From positions 1,000,001-1,064,000 of the forward strand of contig NC_060200.1 in assembly GCF_020623625.1 (NCBI RefSeq): 64,000 bases of DNA. Reading direction: 5' to 3'. The DNA is from Saccharomycodes ludwigii. Lineage: Eukaryota; Ascomycota; Saccharomycetes; Saccharomycodales; Saccharomycodaceae. Below, piece after piece: positions 31,901 to 41,500 of the stretch. Position 1 is the first letter of the stretch; the number at the start of each line of letters is the position of its first letter. The notes below the pieces were generated by a model. That model was not told where the DNA came from. It ran no database searches and was given only the letters and a program-made list of their open reading frames with translations. Made by a program: the position numbers and the translations under genes.

Positions 31901-32802
31901 TCATCACCATTAACCAAAACAAACGAATTTTTATACTCTTCCATTTCTATCTTATTTGATAGGTGACTTTTCTTGTAGATACCATATTCTTCTAAATTGG
32001 GCAAACCCATTATAAAGTGTTCATTATTTGTTAATGGGATCTCAGATATTTTTGAGATATAGTTTAAACCCATATCTAACGAATAAAAGTTACAAAACAA
32101 CGCCGAAGTTGAATTGTCATTATAATTGTTCTCCACTTGTGCTTCAAGGTACACAAAAACTGGATTATCCAGTCCAACATCGCACGCTGTAGAATTAATT
32201 ACAAAGTTATGCGGAGTGTTAGAAACAATTGGGCTAGATATATCAACTCCATGCGACCCATCACTATTAAAGTCTATTAGATAGCAGGTTTTGTTGCGTT
32301 CCATGCCACTTAATATAAAACATCTACTTTTAGGATCAACATTTGTATAATAAATTGGAGATAATCTTCTAATGCCGCTTCTGAATATGGGCTCATTAAA
32401 CAAGGTGATAAATTCGATACTGGCAGCAGAAATACCGTTGTTACTATTTTTTTTAAATTTACCTATAGTTACGTAACCAGAGTCTGTAGTTAATAATAAA
32501 AGATCAGGTTTCATATATGAAGATAATGATTTAGACGGTATTCTATCGACATTCTTAATGATTGTGAAGAATGGGATTTCTGCTATTTTGTTTAAATTAT
32601 CGTTTATATCGGTGTCATATAATTCTATGTGGGATTCTGTACATACTACAATTTGTAATTCTTTTCTTTTACGATGTTTTTCATTGGCAGTATCGATCTT
32701 GGTACTGTCGGTGTAGAAATCGCCTATAGTGGAACAAATATAATTGGAATTCTTCAATAGTGTCTTATTATATAAATGCAATTCACTGTCTTTAACGAAC
32801 AT
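28933..32802 (-). CDS. RSE1: U2 snRNP SF3b subunit Rse1 (SF3b130)
   Basis: Large WD/beta-propeller scaffold of the SF3b complex, needed for U2 binding to the branch site. The ATG at 32802 gives MFVKDSELHLYNKTLLKNSNYI, which matches the usual SF3b130 start; the frame extends upstream to a TTG that lacks family support. The protein of about 1289 residues has CPSF-A/DDB1-type propellers along its length and a C-terminal CPSF_A region (about 1040-1270) with NRNVIVYTCLQGTIGVLAP and DGDYCNEFW. A Glu-rich run at about 760-784, in a surface loop by its position, is encoded by a GAA/GAG microsatellite. The order AIM32-RSE1-GSF2 equals YML050W-YML049C-YML048W. Confidence 0.95.
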   Translation of the reverse strand: MFVKDSELHLYNKTLLKNSNYICSTIGDFYTDSTKIDTANEKHRKRKELQIVVCTESHIELYDTDINDNLNKIAEIPFFTIIKNVDRIPSKSLSSYMKPDLLLLTTDSGYVTIGKFKKNSNNGISAASIEFITLFNEPIFRSGIRRLSPIYYTNVDPKSRCFILSGMERNKTCYLIDFNSDGSHGVDISSPIVSNTPHNFVINSTACDVGLDNPVFVYLEAQVENNYNDNSTSALFCNFYSLDMGLNYISKISEIPLTNNEHFIMGLPNLEEYGIYKKSHLSNKIEMEEYKNSFVLVNGDDGKIRLLDCFNRLGKFVEISIPKDSSGVIPKIVCGSTQRLKNSFFLLLQTNLGDIFKLVIDGNINENSIILHLDYFDTLPLSFNLHILKNGTLFNVPEYGAPTLYQFESLGDVTAEERSTFTRHGKLKNLSILDSIKCSANPICSSIVNNNTPLSLITHGFESELIQCGINWSEVISTDLPTTPENLWSIKNTSSKGKPLTKLLFFGFQHSLSILTINNGSIEELGRGEGEEEFPFILQEEKTLLISHMGLKSILQVTNNLVLQITHNLEYNKFTAKLRWYPPAGVKIVAASTSTTQLVVALSNNEIVYFEMDRNESLNEFQDHIEDDDGNTDGCISSIALVSTQFRCDYMSVVTYKRVDGNEKEETLVKIYSLKAQDEDTFLEMVAMQSLSSFCVSNIIVDSNSGSYLSLHLGLHSGVYICSKISKFDGSLFDVRNKFMGSRPALLSFIDMIDIKYLIRNEEGEEEEEEEEEEEEEEEEEEEKEEDEEEQANRPCIIITSNKSWLSYVGPDDEIIIRPILYEKNLKKNVSFKTMEVKRNGICSITPQGAMIIGKLSDIQEQNITTDNEFVTNIYDKTFDEEENGRTKSTVGKLKRGFLLKDLDNNKLYYKLENFEDGKLWLGMLMGSKVVGEVVVENTVALCAHITKIAGNKYLFISSKNGYLKTFQITSKKKIAMIFLHDTLVEDRIYAMGSFREKLLVSVHNVLVLYGLGKKQLLKKSITFTTPSITKVTCLDTFQNSRIVIGDIKESVTFYQYHEDWNVFLPLADDVMKRHVIQVKFLDARTVIGSDKFGNVYCLRLPDDVEDIEVFLIKNFPFNPYTNNVGIYNKAFDENKPNIYVCPLKLQLLTQYFLNDIVTSFHIVDLANMSNRNVIVYTCLQGTIGVLAPLLTENEVRMLKTLESSLRIIDLKHEFKIFYSGRNHLMYRGYYGPVRNTFDGDYCNEFWRLAPSIKEQVVTQMNNEYTAENEGLTVAEILKFLNDFKMHVI
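30452..30519 (-). repeat. GAA microsatellite coding for a Glu run in RSE1
   Basis: About twenty consecutive Glu codons with only two or three interruptions, read on the minus strand from TTC/CTC units on the plus strand. The run falls between two well-conserved propeller segments, so it probably extends a surface loop. Confidence 0.92.
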
Positions 32803-33723
32803 TTGGGTAGGTTGGTATATGATTGTGATGCTTTCCAGTTGTAGTTTACTGAACAAAAAATGAAATATTTTATTTTTAAAAACAATAAAGGTATAATTAA
32901 AACAATATACGAAAATAAAACAAGTATATTACTATCGGAAGAGATGAGAAAAAAAGATATTACTATTTGGACTATTTCCGTTTGTTTACGGACATAGTAA
33001 CAAGGAAACAAAAAATTGATCAAAGCAATTATAATATGGGTGTAATAACGGATTAAAATAAATAGAGTTTCGTACTAATTTATAACTTGGAACATAAATG
33101 AAAGAAGAGGGGAGAGAGAGAGGGTAATAACAATTAACAGGGAAATAAAAGCTAATTGTTGTCTTCATGTATTATGCTAACAAAACACTGCAGAAACGCA
33201 TCTCTCTTGCCCTTCTCTTTCTGTCTCGGTGGGCCTCAGCTTAGGAAAAACATCTTGATATAAAAATTGCTTTTGTATTTGATAATAATTTTTGTTTTGT
33301 TTTTCCCTTTTCCATTTTTTTTTTGCCACTCTTTTGCTGGTTCTTTTCGATCAACTAACTATCAAGATATTTTCTATCAAAGAAAACCCCGGAAAAAAAA
33401 AAAAAAAAAAAAAAAAATTTTGTATGTAAAAAGAAGTTAGGAAAATTCTAAGGTTAGTTTTATTATTGTTATATAAAAGAAGCATTTTAAATTATCAGCT
33501 AAATTTGAAAGATTTTTTATTTTCCCTTTTCTTTATCTCTTTATTTTCTTTTTTCTCTCTCTTTTTTTTTTTTTTTTTTTTTTTTTTTCGTTTTCGTTTT
33601 CTTAACTTTAATACATCCATTTACTTGTCTTTTTTCCCAGCTTAAAAAATAAAAGGATTTAGACCTTCATAGTACAAGTACAGAACTAAAAGGGTAAATA
33701 TATATACACACATCGATAATAAA
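32803..33723. other. Divergent promoter between RSE1 and GSF2
   Basis: No gene seen. It holds an A25 run (33393-33417), a T27 run (33562-33588), CT-rich blocks and a somewhat more complex stretch (33180-33260). The short frames are not protein-like. Confidence 0.65.
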
Positions 33724-34875
33724 ATGGAAGTTTTTATACGTTTAAATGATGATATAGAAAGAGATTTTGCTTTCCAAGTTGATAAAAATGGTAAATTCAA
33801 TGATAAAATAATGCATTTATTTGACACCGAAAATGGAATTGGTTCCTTTATGAATTTAAAACCAAGCATCTTTCACAAAAGCAAACCAGTTGGTTTTTAT
33901 AAATCCATACATCCAGGTTACTTGACCGACAATGGTTCTTTATTATTCCCTCTTGATGCCGATGAGAAGGAATTTTTGGAGGAATTAGACTTAGGCAATG
34001 TTGAAATTTGTAAACAACTTTGGCCACATCAGCTAATAGTTCCAATTTGGGAAAAAAGTGGTTTGGCTATTTTCATATACTGTGCTTTCTTTGCTTTTTG
34101 GTTATATACAGATTTGCCCGACTTTATTTCACCAACTCCAGGTATTTGTTTGACTAATCAAGTTAGTAGGTTAGTTAAATATATTGTTGAAAGTTTTGGA
34201 TACATTCAATTGGCTAAGGTATTGGAAAATGAAATTAAACCCAATTCAGCAAATAAGCTTGCACAGATTATATTTTTCTCTTGTCACCTTTTCAAAGTTA
34301 TATTTATTTCCTTTTTTTTCTATACAGGGTTCTTCAATCCAATTTCCTTCAATCCATTAGTTTTTATCAACACCAGAAAAGGAGCACTTCATAAAGAGAA
34401 GATCAAAAATATTTTAACTGAATATGGTTGGATCGGCGTTAGAAGAGCCACTTTTGATGAATATTATACTGATTATTATAAATATGTTGTTGAAAAAGCT
34501 GGGGGTCAGGTAGAAGCTTACAAACAGGGTATTTTAAAATCTTTTAGTAAACCAGGTGTTCTTTTGGGTAAAGGCGAAGGTTTTCAAACCCCAATTGATA
34601 AAAGATTTACCATTGATACCTTTGAGGCAATGAAGATAGAAAAGAAGTTTTACTTGAGTGAAAAGTACTTTTTGACTGTGGAAAAAATTTTGAAAAAGGA
34701 TATTGATTCGTTGGGTGAAAATATGGGAGAAATTGTTAAATTATTGAGAAACTTTAGAAGGTATGGGTTATTTAATTCGAATGACGAAATAAAAGAAATG
34801 GTTCAAATTAGGAAATCCATTGAACCTGATGATGAATCGGAAAGCAAACCTGAACAAGAAAAGAAGGAACAATAA
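33724..34875 (+). CDS. GSF2: ER membrane protein Gsf2 (hexose transporter export factor)
   Basis: Endoplasmic reticulum protein that in S. cerevisiae is needed for secretion of certain hexose transporters (Hxt1) and for glucose repression. The 383 residues show two membrane segments (about 112-132, GLAIFIYCAFFAFWLYTDLP, and 187-208, IIFFSCHLFKVIFISFFFYT). A conserved cytosolic part includes EYGWIGVRRATFDEYYTDY. The C-terminus is acidic/basic and ends in KKEQ, a KKXX-type ER retrieval signal. Its position beside RSE1 repeats YML048W. The start is the first ATG and has an A-rich leader. Confidence 0.9.
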   Translation: MEVFIRLNDDIERDFAFQVDKNGKFNDKIMHLFDTENGIGSFMNLKPSIFHKSKPVGFYKSIHPGYLTDNGSLLFPLDADEKEFLEELDLGNVEICKQLWPHQLIVPIWEKSGLAIFIYCAFFAFWLYTDLPDFISPTPGICLTNQVSRLVKYIVESFGYIQLAKVLENEIKPNSANKLAQIIFFSCHLFKVIFISFFFYTGFFNPISFNPLVFINTRKGALHKEKIKNILTEYGWIGVRRATFDEYYTDYYKYVVEKAGGQVEAYKQGILKSFSKPGVLLGKGEGFQTPIDKRFTIDTFEAMKIEKKFYLSEKYFLTVEKILKKDIDSLGENMGEIVKLLRNFRRYGLFNSNDEIKEMVQIRKSIEPDDESESKPEQEKKEQ

Positions 34876-35107
34876 TGTAAATATATATTTTTTTTTAAAT
34901 TATTCTACCTTATTAATTTTTTTATTATTTTTTTTCTTTTTTAGTGAGTTGTATAAATAAAACATATCCATGATTAAGCGACAGTCATAGAAAAAAAAAA
35001 AAAAAAAAAAAGAAGGAATAAAAAAAAGCTTTTATTAAACATTTTAATTAATCTATAAAATATGGCAAAAATGGAAAAAAGAAAATGGTAAAAAGTAAAA
35101 AAATTCA

Positions 35108-35281
35108 TCAATTCCTTAATATAACCCACAACGCATGAAGAATACCTGGGATATAACCTAAACAGGTTAAGATAATATTAATTAACAAATCCAATGAAAA
35201 TCCAACTTCCAAAAATACACCTAGTGGCGGCAAAATGATAGCAGCAATGATTTTGATTATGTCTGATTTTGTGGCTGGCAT
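35108..35281 (-). CDS. PMP3: Pmp3/RCI2-family plasma-membrane proteolipid (57 aa)
   Basis: A 57-residue gene found by translating the minus strand of the GSF2-tRNA gap. It starts MPATKSDIIKIIAAIILPPL, continues GVFLEVGFSLDLLINIIL and ends GILHALWVILRN. The signatures ILPPLGVFLE and LGYIPGILHALW define the family. There are two membrane spans (about residues 9-27 and 33-54). Family members modulate plasma-membrane potential and salt/cation sensitivity. The sequence looks like the canonical fungal Pmp3, but I do not know a PMP3 gene at this place in S. cerevisiae, so orthology rests on sequence alone. Its 3' end faces the GSF2 3' end at 232 bases. Confidence 0.9.
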   Translation of the reverse strand: MPATKSDIIKIIAAIILPPLGVFLEVGFSLDLLINIILTCLGYIPGILHALWVILRN

Positions 35282-35940
35282 TATTTATTTGTTTATATGT
35301 TGTACTTAGTAATACTATGGGTATCTCTTTTTATCTTTGGTAATAGTGATATTGATTGATTTTTTTTTTTTTTTTTGTAAAAAATAAAGATTTCATGAAT
35401 TATAACTTGATATACTTTAATAAAAGATAAAAAGAGTGCCTGAAGAAAGAAATTGACAAGGGAGGTGGGAAAGGTGAAAAGAAATAAAAAAGATTATTTA
35501 TATATTCATTTAGTTTATATACTTTATAAATGTGTTAAAGAGGGGGAAAACAAATTAATTTTGATGGTAAATTAATGAAATAATTTATTGCTGTTATTTG
35601 TTATTATTGCTGTTATTATATTTATGAATTTGTGGCTCTTAATATTTTATATGATTACGAATAGAAAAGATGATGATGTTTCAGCCCTCTCCTTTACTCA
35701 TTTTGTTCTCCGTTGGTTTCTGTGATTTCTGTGATTTCTACGCCCTTTTTTTTTTCTTCTTTTTTCCCGCCATTTCCATTCTTTGAAGTATTTCTATCGC
35801 AATTTAAAAACTAAAATTGATATTTCTCTTCTAAAGTAAGCTTTTTATGTCATAAGCAATTTTGAAAAATAAAAATAAAATGGCGCCGATGCAAAAATTA
35901 AGATTAACAAAAAATCAAATTCAATGGAATCGAATATCTT
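35282..35940. other. Intergenic between PMP3 and the tRNA gene
   Basis: PMP3 promoter side. It contains T18 (about 35360-35377) and moderately complex sequence at 35690-35780 including a duplicated TTTCTGTGA element near 35715-35740. Six A residues on the plus strand at about 35909-35914 read as T6 downstream of the tRNA and would end Pol III transcription. No further gene seen. Confidence 0.6.
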
Positions 35941-36012
35941 CGTTCCGTACGGGACTCGAACCCGCAATCTTCTCTTTAGGAGAGAGATGCGTTACCATTA
36001 CGCCAACGGAAC
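35941..36012 (-). tRNA. tRNA-Arg (anticodon CCU)
   Basis: A 72-base intronless tRNA on the minus strand. The acceptor arm GTTCCGT pairs with ACGGAAC and the discriminator is G. The D arm contains TGGCGTAATGGT (A box), the anticodon stem TCTCT/AGAGA carries loop CTCCTAA with anticodon CCT (reads AGG), and the T arm contains GGTTCGAGTCC (B box). It differs by only a few bases from S. cerevisiae tR(CCU)J (HSX1), the rare single-copy tRNA near HIT1 on chromosome X. Here it again lies in the HIT1-KCH1 block. A T6 terminator follows about 27 bases past the gene. Confidence 0.97.
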
Positions 36013-36268
36013 CAAGTACATTCAGACGAAACATTGATCATTATATCACATAGGAATATATATATATATATATATACATACACACAATACTGCCTCTGGC
36101 TAAATTTAAAAAAAAAAAAATTAAAACATATAAAAATTTATAAAATGCAAATTTATAAAAATATACACCAAAAAACCAATATTTTATCTACTTATTATTG
36201 TTATTCTATTACTTTTCTTTTTTTTTTTTTTTTTTTTTTTTTCCTCTTTTTTTTAAAACACATATCAA

Positions 36269-36633
36269 TTAAAAAGTATTGCCAGACGATGAAACTAGAG
36301 GAGACCTATCATCTACATTTTCATCTTCTTTATATCCAGCACCATCAGAATCAGAATCACTACTTTTAGAAACAATCTTGTTTGTTGTCTTTGTGGTAGT
36401 TGTATCAAGCATGGAATAATCATTTTGTAATGCCATAGGCTTTGGTATTCTTCTATTCTCATATTCTCCTCTTTTATTCCCAATATTAATTCCCTTACTA
36501 TGATATTCACTAGTGGGTGTATTTTCTGTATATTTATTTATTATTTGAACTTCTTTATTATAGAATCGTGAATCATGTACAGTGTTATTGTCATTACTAT
36601 TATCATAATCATTTTGTTTCAATAAATTTATTC

Positions 36634-36670
<37 letters not shown>

Positions 36671-38167
36671 ATTGTTAGCACTAATTTTTGCATTATCGTA
36701 CAGAACATATTGATAATAATCCATGTTCCCATTATTATTCATAATATCTTTCTTGGCCTCCTTTTTAAGTTTACCTCTTTTCTCATTGAAGCTTCCATTA
36801 CTTTGCATATTTTTAGAATAATCCAGAATTACAGAGTTTATCTTTGTCCCAGCGTTATGATTACTTGTTGCTGCGTTAAATTCTTCATCATAATCGTCAG
36901 CATCAATTTCGTAATTTTTTTCAGCATTCCCATGGTAATAACCAGTGGTACTGTTTCCGAGATTAAATGTACTATTTTGTGTTTGGTCTTCTAAATCATA
37001 AGATTCCTCATGGACTTCATCCTTATCTGGCGTACTCTTGACCGTATTACCATCTTTGTGATTATTATTAATATTAGTAGTAGTATTAGTATAACCATAC
37101 CTATTTCTTATAACTGGTATTTCTGGTAAGGTGTAAGAGCTTAAGTCAGATGTATTCTCAAAAATTTGGCTATTCACATTCCTTCTGCTATATTTGGCTA
37201 ATAGTATATCTATATTCTCATTAACTTGTAAAGTAACATATTTTCTTAATCCAACTCCACGCGATTCATTATATTCTTTCCCCATGGTTGGTAACTTAAC
37301 ATAACAGTACATAAAACAAAATAGTGCAACAACAAATTTAAAGAAAAAAATCAACCAAATAATAAACGAAAACAGCATAAACGATAGAATAACAGCTTCT
37401 GTATGATTTGTTTGTGCAATAATTTTGATTTTAGTAATCAATCCATTGAAATTTTCCAATTGCCCTAAATTCTTGTTATTAACTGTGATTAAAACACTCC
37501 ACAAAGTGAGTCCGTTGATGATTTGTCTTGGAGAGTCACTGAATAATACTCTATAACAATCTTTTAATTCTATAAACGTGAAAAATGCAATTTTTTGAAA
37601 TTTATTTATGGGTGTGATTTTATCATATATACAAAATTTAGAATAACTTAACATTGAGTTCAATATTCTTGAAAAATTATCCAAATATGTTAATGAAATA
37701 TTTTTCGTTCTATAGATCTTGATTCCATACAAAATTTCAATTATCAGTAGTGCTAAGGAAAATAATATACATCCACTAAACAACCATTTTGTGATTCTAA
37801 ATGGAATATATGGTTGGACAATATTTTGAGTGTTATCGTTATTAAACGCTAACAATCTAATACATGTATAAATGTCCGACAAGATCATTAACACTTTTAA
37901 AAAGGTTAGTCCCCAAAGTATAATAATATAACGAAATATTGTACCAAATTTGGTGTTATAACATAATGAATAATCTAAAGCATCAAAGGTACGATCAGTT
38001 ATTTGTTCCCTCCAATGTATTTTAAGTTTTGGATGGCTAGGTACGTTAGGATCATCAAACGTCTTTGTATTATGTGTTGTAATCTTATCAGTAGATGATG
38101 AAGAAAAAATAGGAGAATAAGGTATATTTGATGTTTTGTCGATGTAATTTCCTTTCTTATTATACAT
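36269..38167 (-). CDS. KCH1: Kch1/Prm6-type membrane protein (low-affinity K+ influx)
   Basis: Fungal Kch1 family, in S. cerevisiae required for potassium influx that activates the high-affinity calcium system during pheromone response. The first half (about residues 80-310) carries several membrane segments: IIILWGLTFLKVLMILSD, WLFSGCILFSLALLIIEI and ILSFMLFSFIIWLIFFFKFVVALF. The DRTFDALDYSL, FIELKDCYRVLFSDSPRQIINGLTLWSV and CYVKLPTMGKEYNESRG blocks are conserved. The second half (about 320 residues) is cytoplasmic, Asn-rich and disordered, with a 13-Asn run. It is the single counterpart of KCH1 (YJR054W) and PRM6 (YML047C): one neighbour set (tRNA-Arg, BFA1) is that of KCH1 and the other (GSF2, PRP39) that of PRM6. 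Confidence 0.9.
36636..36675 (-). repeat. AAC microsatellite (poly-Asn) in the KCH1-like gene
   Basis: About twelve GTT units on the plus strand encode consecutive Asn on the minus strand, in the disordered C-terminal tail. Confidence 0.9.
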
Positions 38168-38306
38168 TTATTTGTTATACTTGTTTATGAAAGTTTAAAT
38201 TGGGGTTATTATTGTTAGTTTTTTTTTTTTTTCTTTTTTTTTTGGTGGTTATTACGTGGATAAGAGAAATCGATCATTTATAATCTTATTTATATATTTC
38301 AGTTTT

Positions 38307-38341
<35 letters not shown>

Positions 38342-38596
38342 CTCTTTTTTTTTTCTTTTTTTTTTTTTCTTTTTCTTTTTTTGAAACTTGCCTGAGACGT
38401 TTTTGTTTTTTTTTTTTTTTTTTTTCTAGCTTATCTTTAAAAGTACAGCAATTTATTTTTAGAAGTGTTACGGTTATAATATGAAAAGTAATAATATAAT
38501 CAAGTGAGATAATCATTACTATCAGTACAAAAAAAAGACAATAGCATTTGATTGAATTTAAATCCTCTTTTAAACAATCATATAAATTGTGCTTTT
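38168..38596. other. Divergent promoter with dense polypyrimidine tracts
   Basis: Between the KCH1-like gene and the zinc-cluster gene. About 38300-38425 consists almost wholly of T with scattered C (T runs of 10-24). The minus-strand lysine-rich frame across it is an artefact. Confidence 0.75.
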
Positions 38597-41500
38597 ATGC
38601 TCATGAGTGATAATAACAATATACCTGCTTCATTAAAATACTACAGCTCCATAGCCAATACTAATACTTCAAATGTTTCTTTAAATACCAATACATTCAC
38701 TCCTGGACGTAACGGTTGTAATCCAATTTATTCACAATCATTACCTTTAAACTCACAGCAGATCCCTTATGCCTTGCCAAATTTACTTATTTCAACCACA
38801 CAGTCACAAACTCAGCACACCCATCACAGTATAACCGATGATAATGTTGTAAATAATATTCAAAATCCTTCCATCAGCCATTATCCCGACGGTTCTACCT
38901 TTTTACCCAATCAGTTTACCAATATTGTACAACAACAAAGACCACAACAGTTGCAACAACAAAGACCACAACAGTTGCAACAACAAAGACCACAACAGTT
39001 GCAACAACAAAGACCACAACAGTTGCAGCAACCCGCTGGTTTACAATATTTTGATGATCCGTACCTATTTCATGAAAATAATACTACCAACCTCTATAAT
39101 AATAAGGATGAAATGCTTTCAACAAATTACTATAACCCCATCAACCATCATAATTTAATAAACGATAACCAGAATACAAATACCAACCATAATATCAGTA
39201 TTGGAAATAGTACCAGCAGTCATATCATTAATAATACTTGCAAGAAAAGAAATAATAATACTTACAATAGAATTAACAAAAAACGTAAGGATTTTACAAA
39301 AAAAAAAATTATCACTTCCAACACCAATACCAATAGTACCACTACAGCTAATAACGTATACCCTGTTGATGCCAGTGCTAATCAAGGCAGTAATAACACC
39401 AATAATAAAATTTTTAGAAAAATGGCTTGTACTTCATGTAAAAGGAGAAAAATCAAATGTGATGGTGCCAAACCGGTTTGTGGGTCATGCTCTAAAAGGA
39501 AATTGGCTCAGGAATACTGTATTTATGATAGTTCTCCTTGGATTAGTGGTGCAGTTAGAGAAAAAAAAATGCTCGACCAAATTGCGGAATTACGAAGGGA
39601 AAAAAATGAATTGCTAAATAAAATTAGACTTTTGGAAAAAAATGATGATACTACCGTGGATAATCCTGCTAATACTTCGTCACCAGTACAACAAATATCA
39701 CCCTATTTCGTGGATGAATTTTACACTCTTTTCAAAGAGAATAGTGGCGACGGGTCCGATTCATGTGTATATTACGGTCCATTTAGTTGGCAGACTTTGG
39801 TGAAGTTTGATGATAGTTTTAATTTTGTTTCCGATAAAATCATAAAAAAGATCAGAGAAGATTGTTATGTCGATTTAAAATCCACCCATGATAATTCAAG
39901 ATCATTGAGGTACACGAATCTATATAGCAATGAAGCTAGTATTATGACTGACAATATTAGGCAAGATGTGTTACCTAAAGGAGTTGACTATCCCCTATAT
40001 CGTTCCCTTAACTCCATGGACCATAAAGTTGAACTTTTGCAAGTTTATTTAGAATTTTTACCCAATATTCTGGAATTAAAAATTCTAATAGATAATTATT
40101 TCGAAGGTTTTGCTTCATATGCATTTTTTTGTGTTTTGGATAAGGAAGATCTCTATGCAGATTTTGAGGATATTTTTGGCATCGATTTAAATACTATTAC
40201 TAGTGTGTCACATCATCCGCCTTTAAAACTTGACTGCAAAATGATTAATAAAAATATTGCAAATGTTTTTAGTAGGTTTGCCCGTCTAATATTAACATCA
40301 GCACTATCTTTTTTCCTGGGATTGGGCAATTTTATAAATATGTCTGAAGCCAAGAATATCAATGGTATACGTGAAATTAAACTATTAGAAAGGTTCCCGT
40401 ATGTTAACGACCCTAAACAAATCTATGATATTTTCACTAAATATGATATTTCTTATGTGGAAGACTTAACTGAATTATGTTTAAATTTAGACGGATTTCT
40501 CGGAACCCCATCCATACCAATATTACACACCCTTTGTATGTTCTTCATATACACGCTGCTAAATACGAGGCATCTCATGGATTTTGAATTATATACGATG
40601 CATAGTTTATTCACTTTGGCAACCAGAATGGCAATTAAGTTGGGCTTACATTCAGATATTGATGTTCTGTATAAAGACTATCCTCTCAAATTTAGAAAAC
40701 AATTGAAAAAAACTTGGATTTTTTTACTCTTTCATGATTATTATCAAAACATTAGAACGGGTACCCCGTTGAACATTGTGTGGAAGCAAGAGTTGTACTA
40801 TCATACATTACTCAAACGTGCACGTGAAGATTTAAGTACATGCTATTGCGTGGTACTTTTTTTCCAGCAATTTTTATCTAGATTCAGTAACGCTGATGCC
40901 GCTGAATGTATTCATTTAATTACAGAAATGTCACATCTTTGTCGCGATCATTTTAAGTTAGATTTGTCCGATATTTTCGAATTAATATCTAGTGGCACTT
41001 TGCATGAAAAGGAACTATATGCTAATATCAGGTTGATAAGGACTTATTTGTATGTTTATGCACTAGCCAGTTCTGTTTTCCAGAATATGTATGTTTCCAC
41101 TAATAGCCAACCACTATTAAAAGAAAAATATAGACTATGGGCTTTGAAATATTCAACCATTTATCTCATGAGTGTTTTAGACATATTAAAAACCCTCAAG
41201 CAATTCCATGTAAAATATAATTTGGATAAAAATTGTATTTTTTATTTGCTAAGGCATATTAGAGATTTAGCCATTAAACCAATTTTGTTTTTAAGCGGAC
41301 TAATAATCGAATATCTAAAGGAATATAGATTGAAATCAAACGATTTAGCATATAAAACTAAACAAACCAAAATGTTTAGAATTGATGATTTGATCGAGGG
41401 CCAAACTGTACTAAATACAAGCCTAAGGGAGCTGGAAATACCATTTGATGAAAACAACACTGATGAGTTACATAAATTGGGGAAAATATTTGCAAAGAAC

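Noticed and set aside
35862-36053. 63-codon plus-strand frame over the tRNA gene
   Set aside because: It is the complement of the tRNA-Arg gene plus flanks; the tRNA explains the sequence fully.
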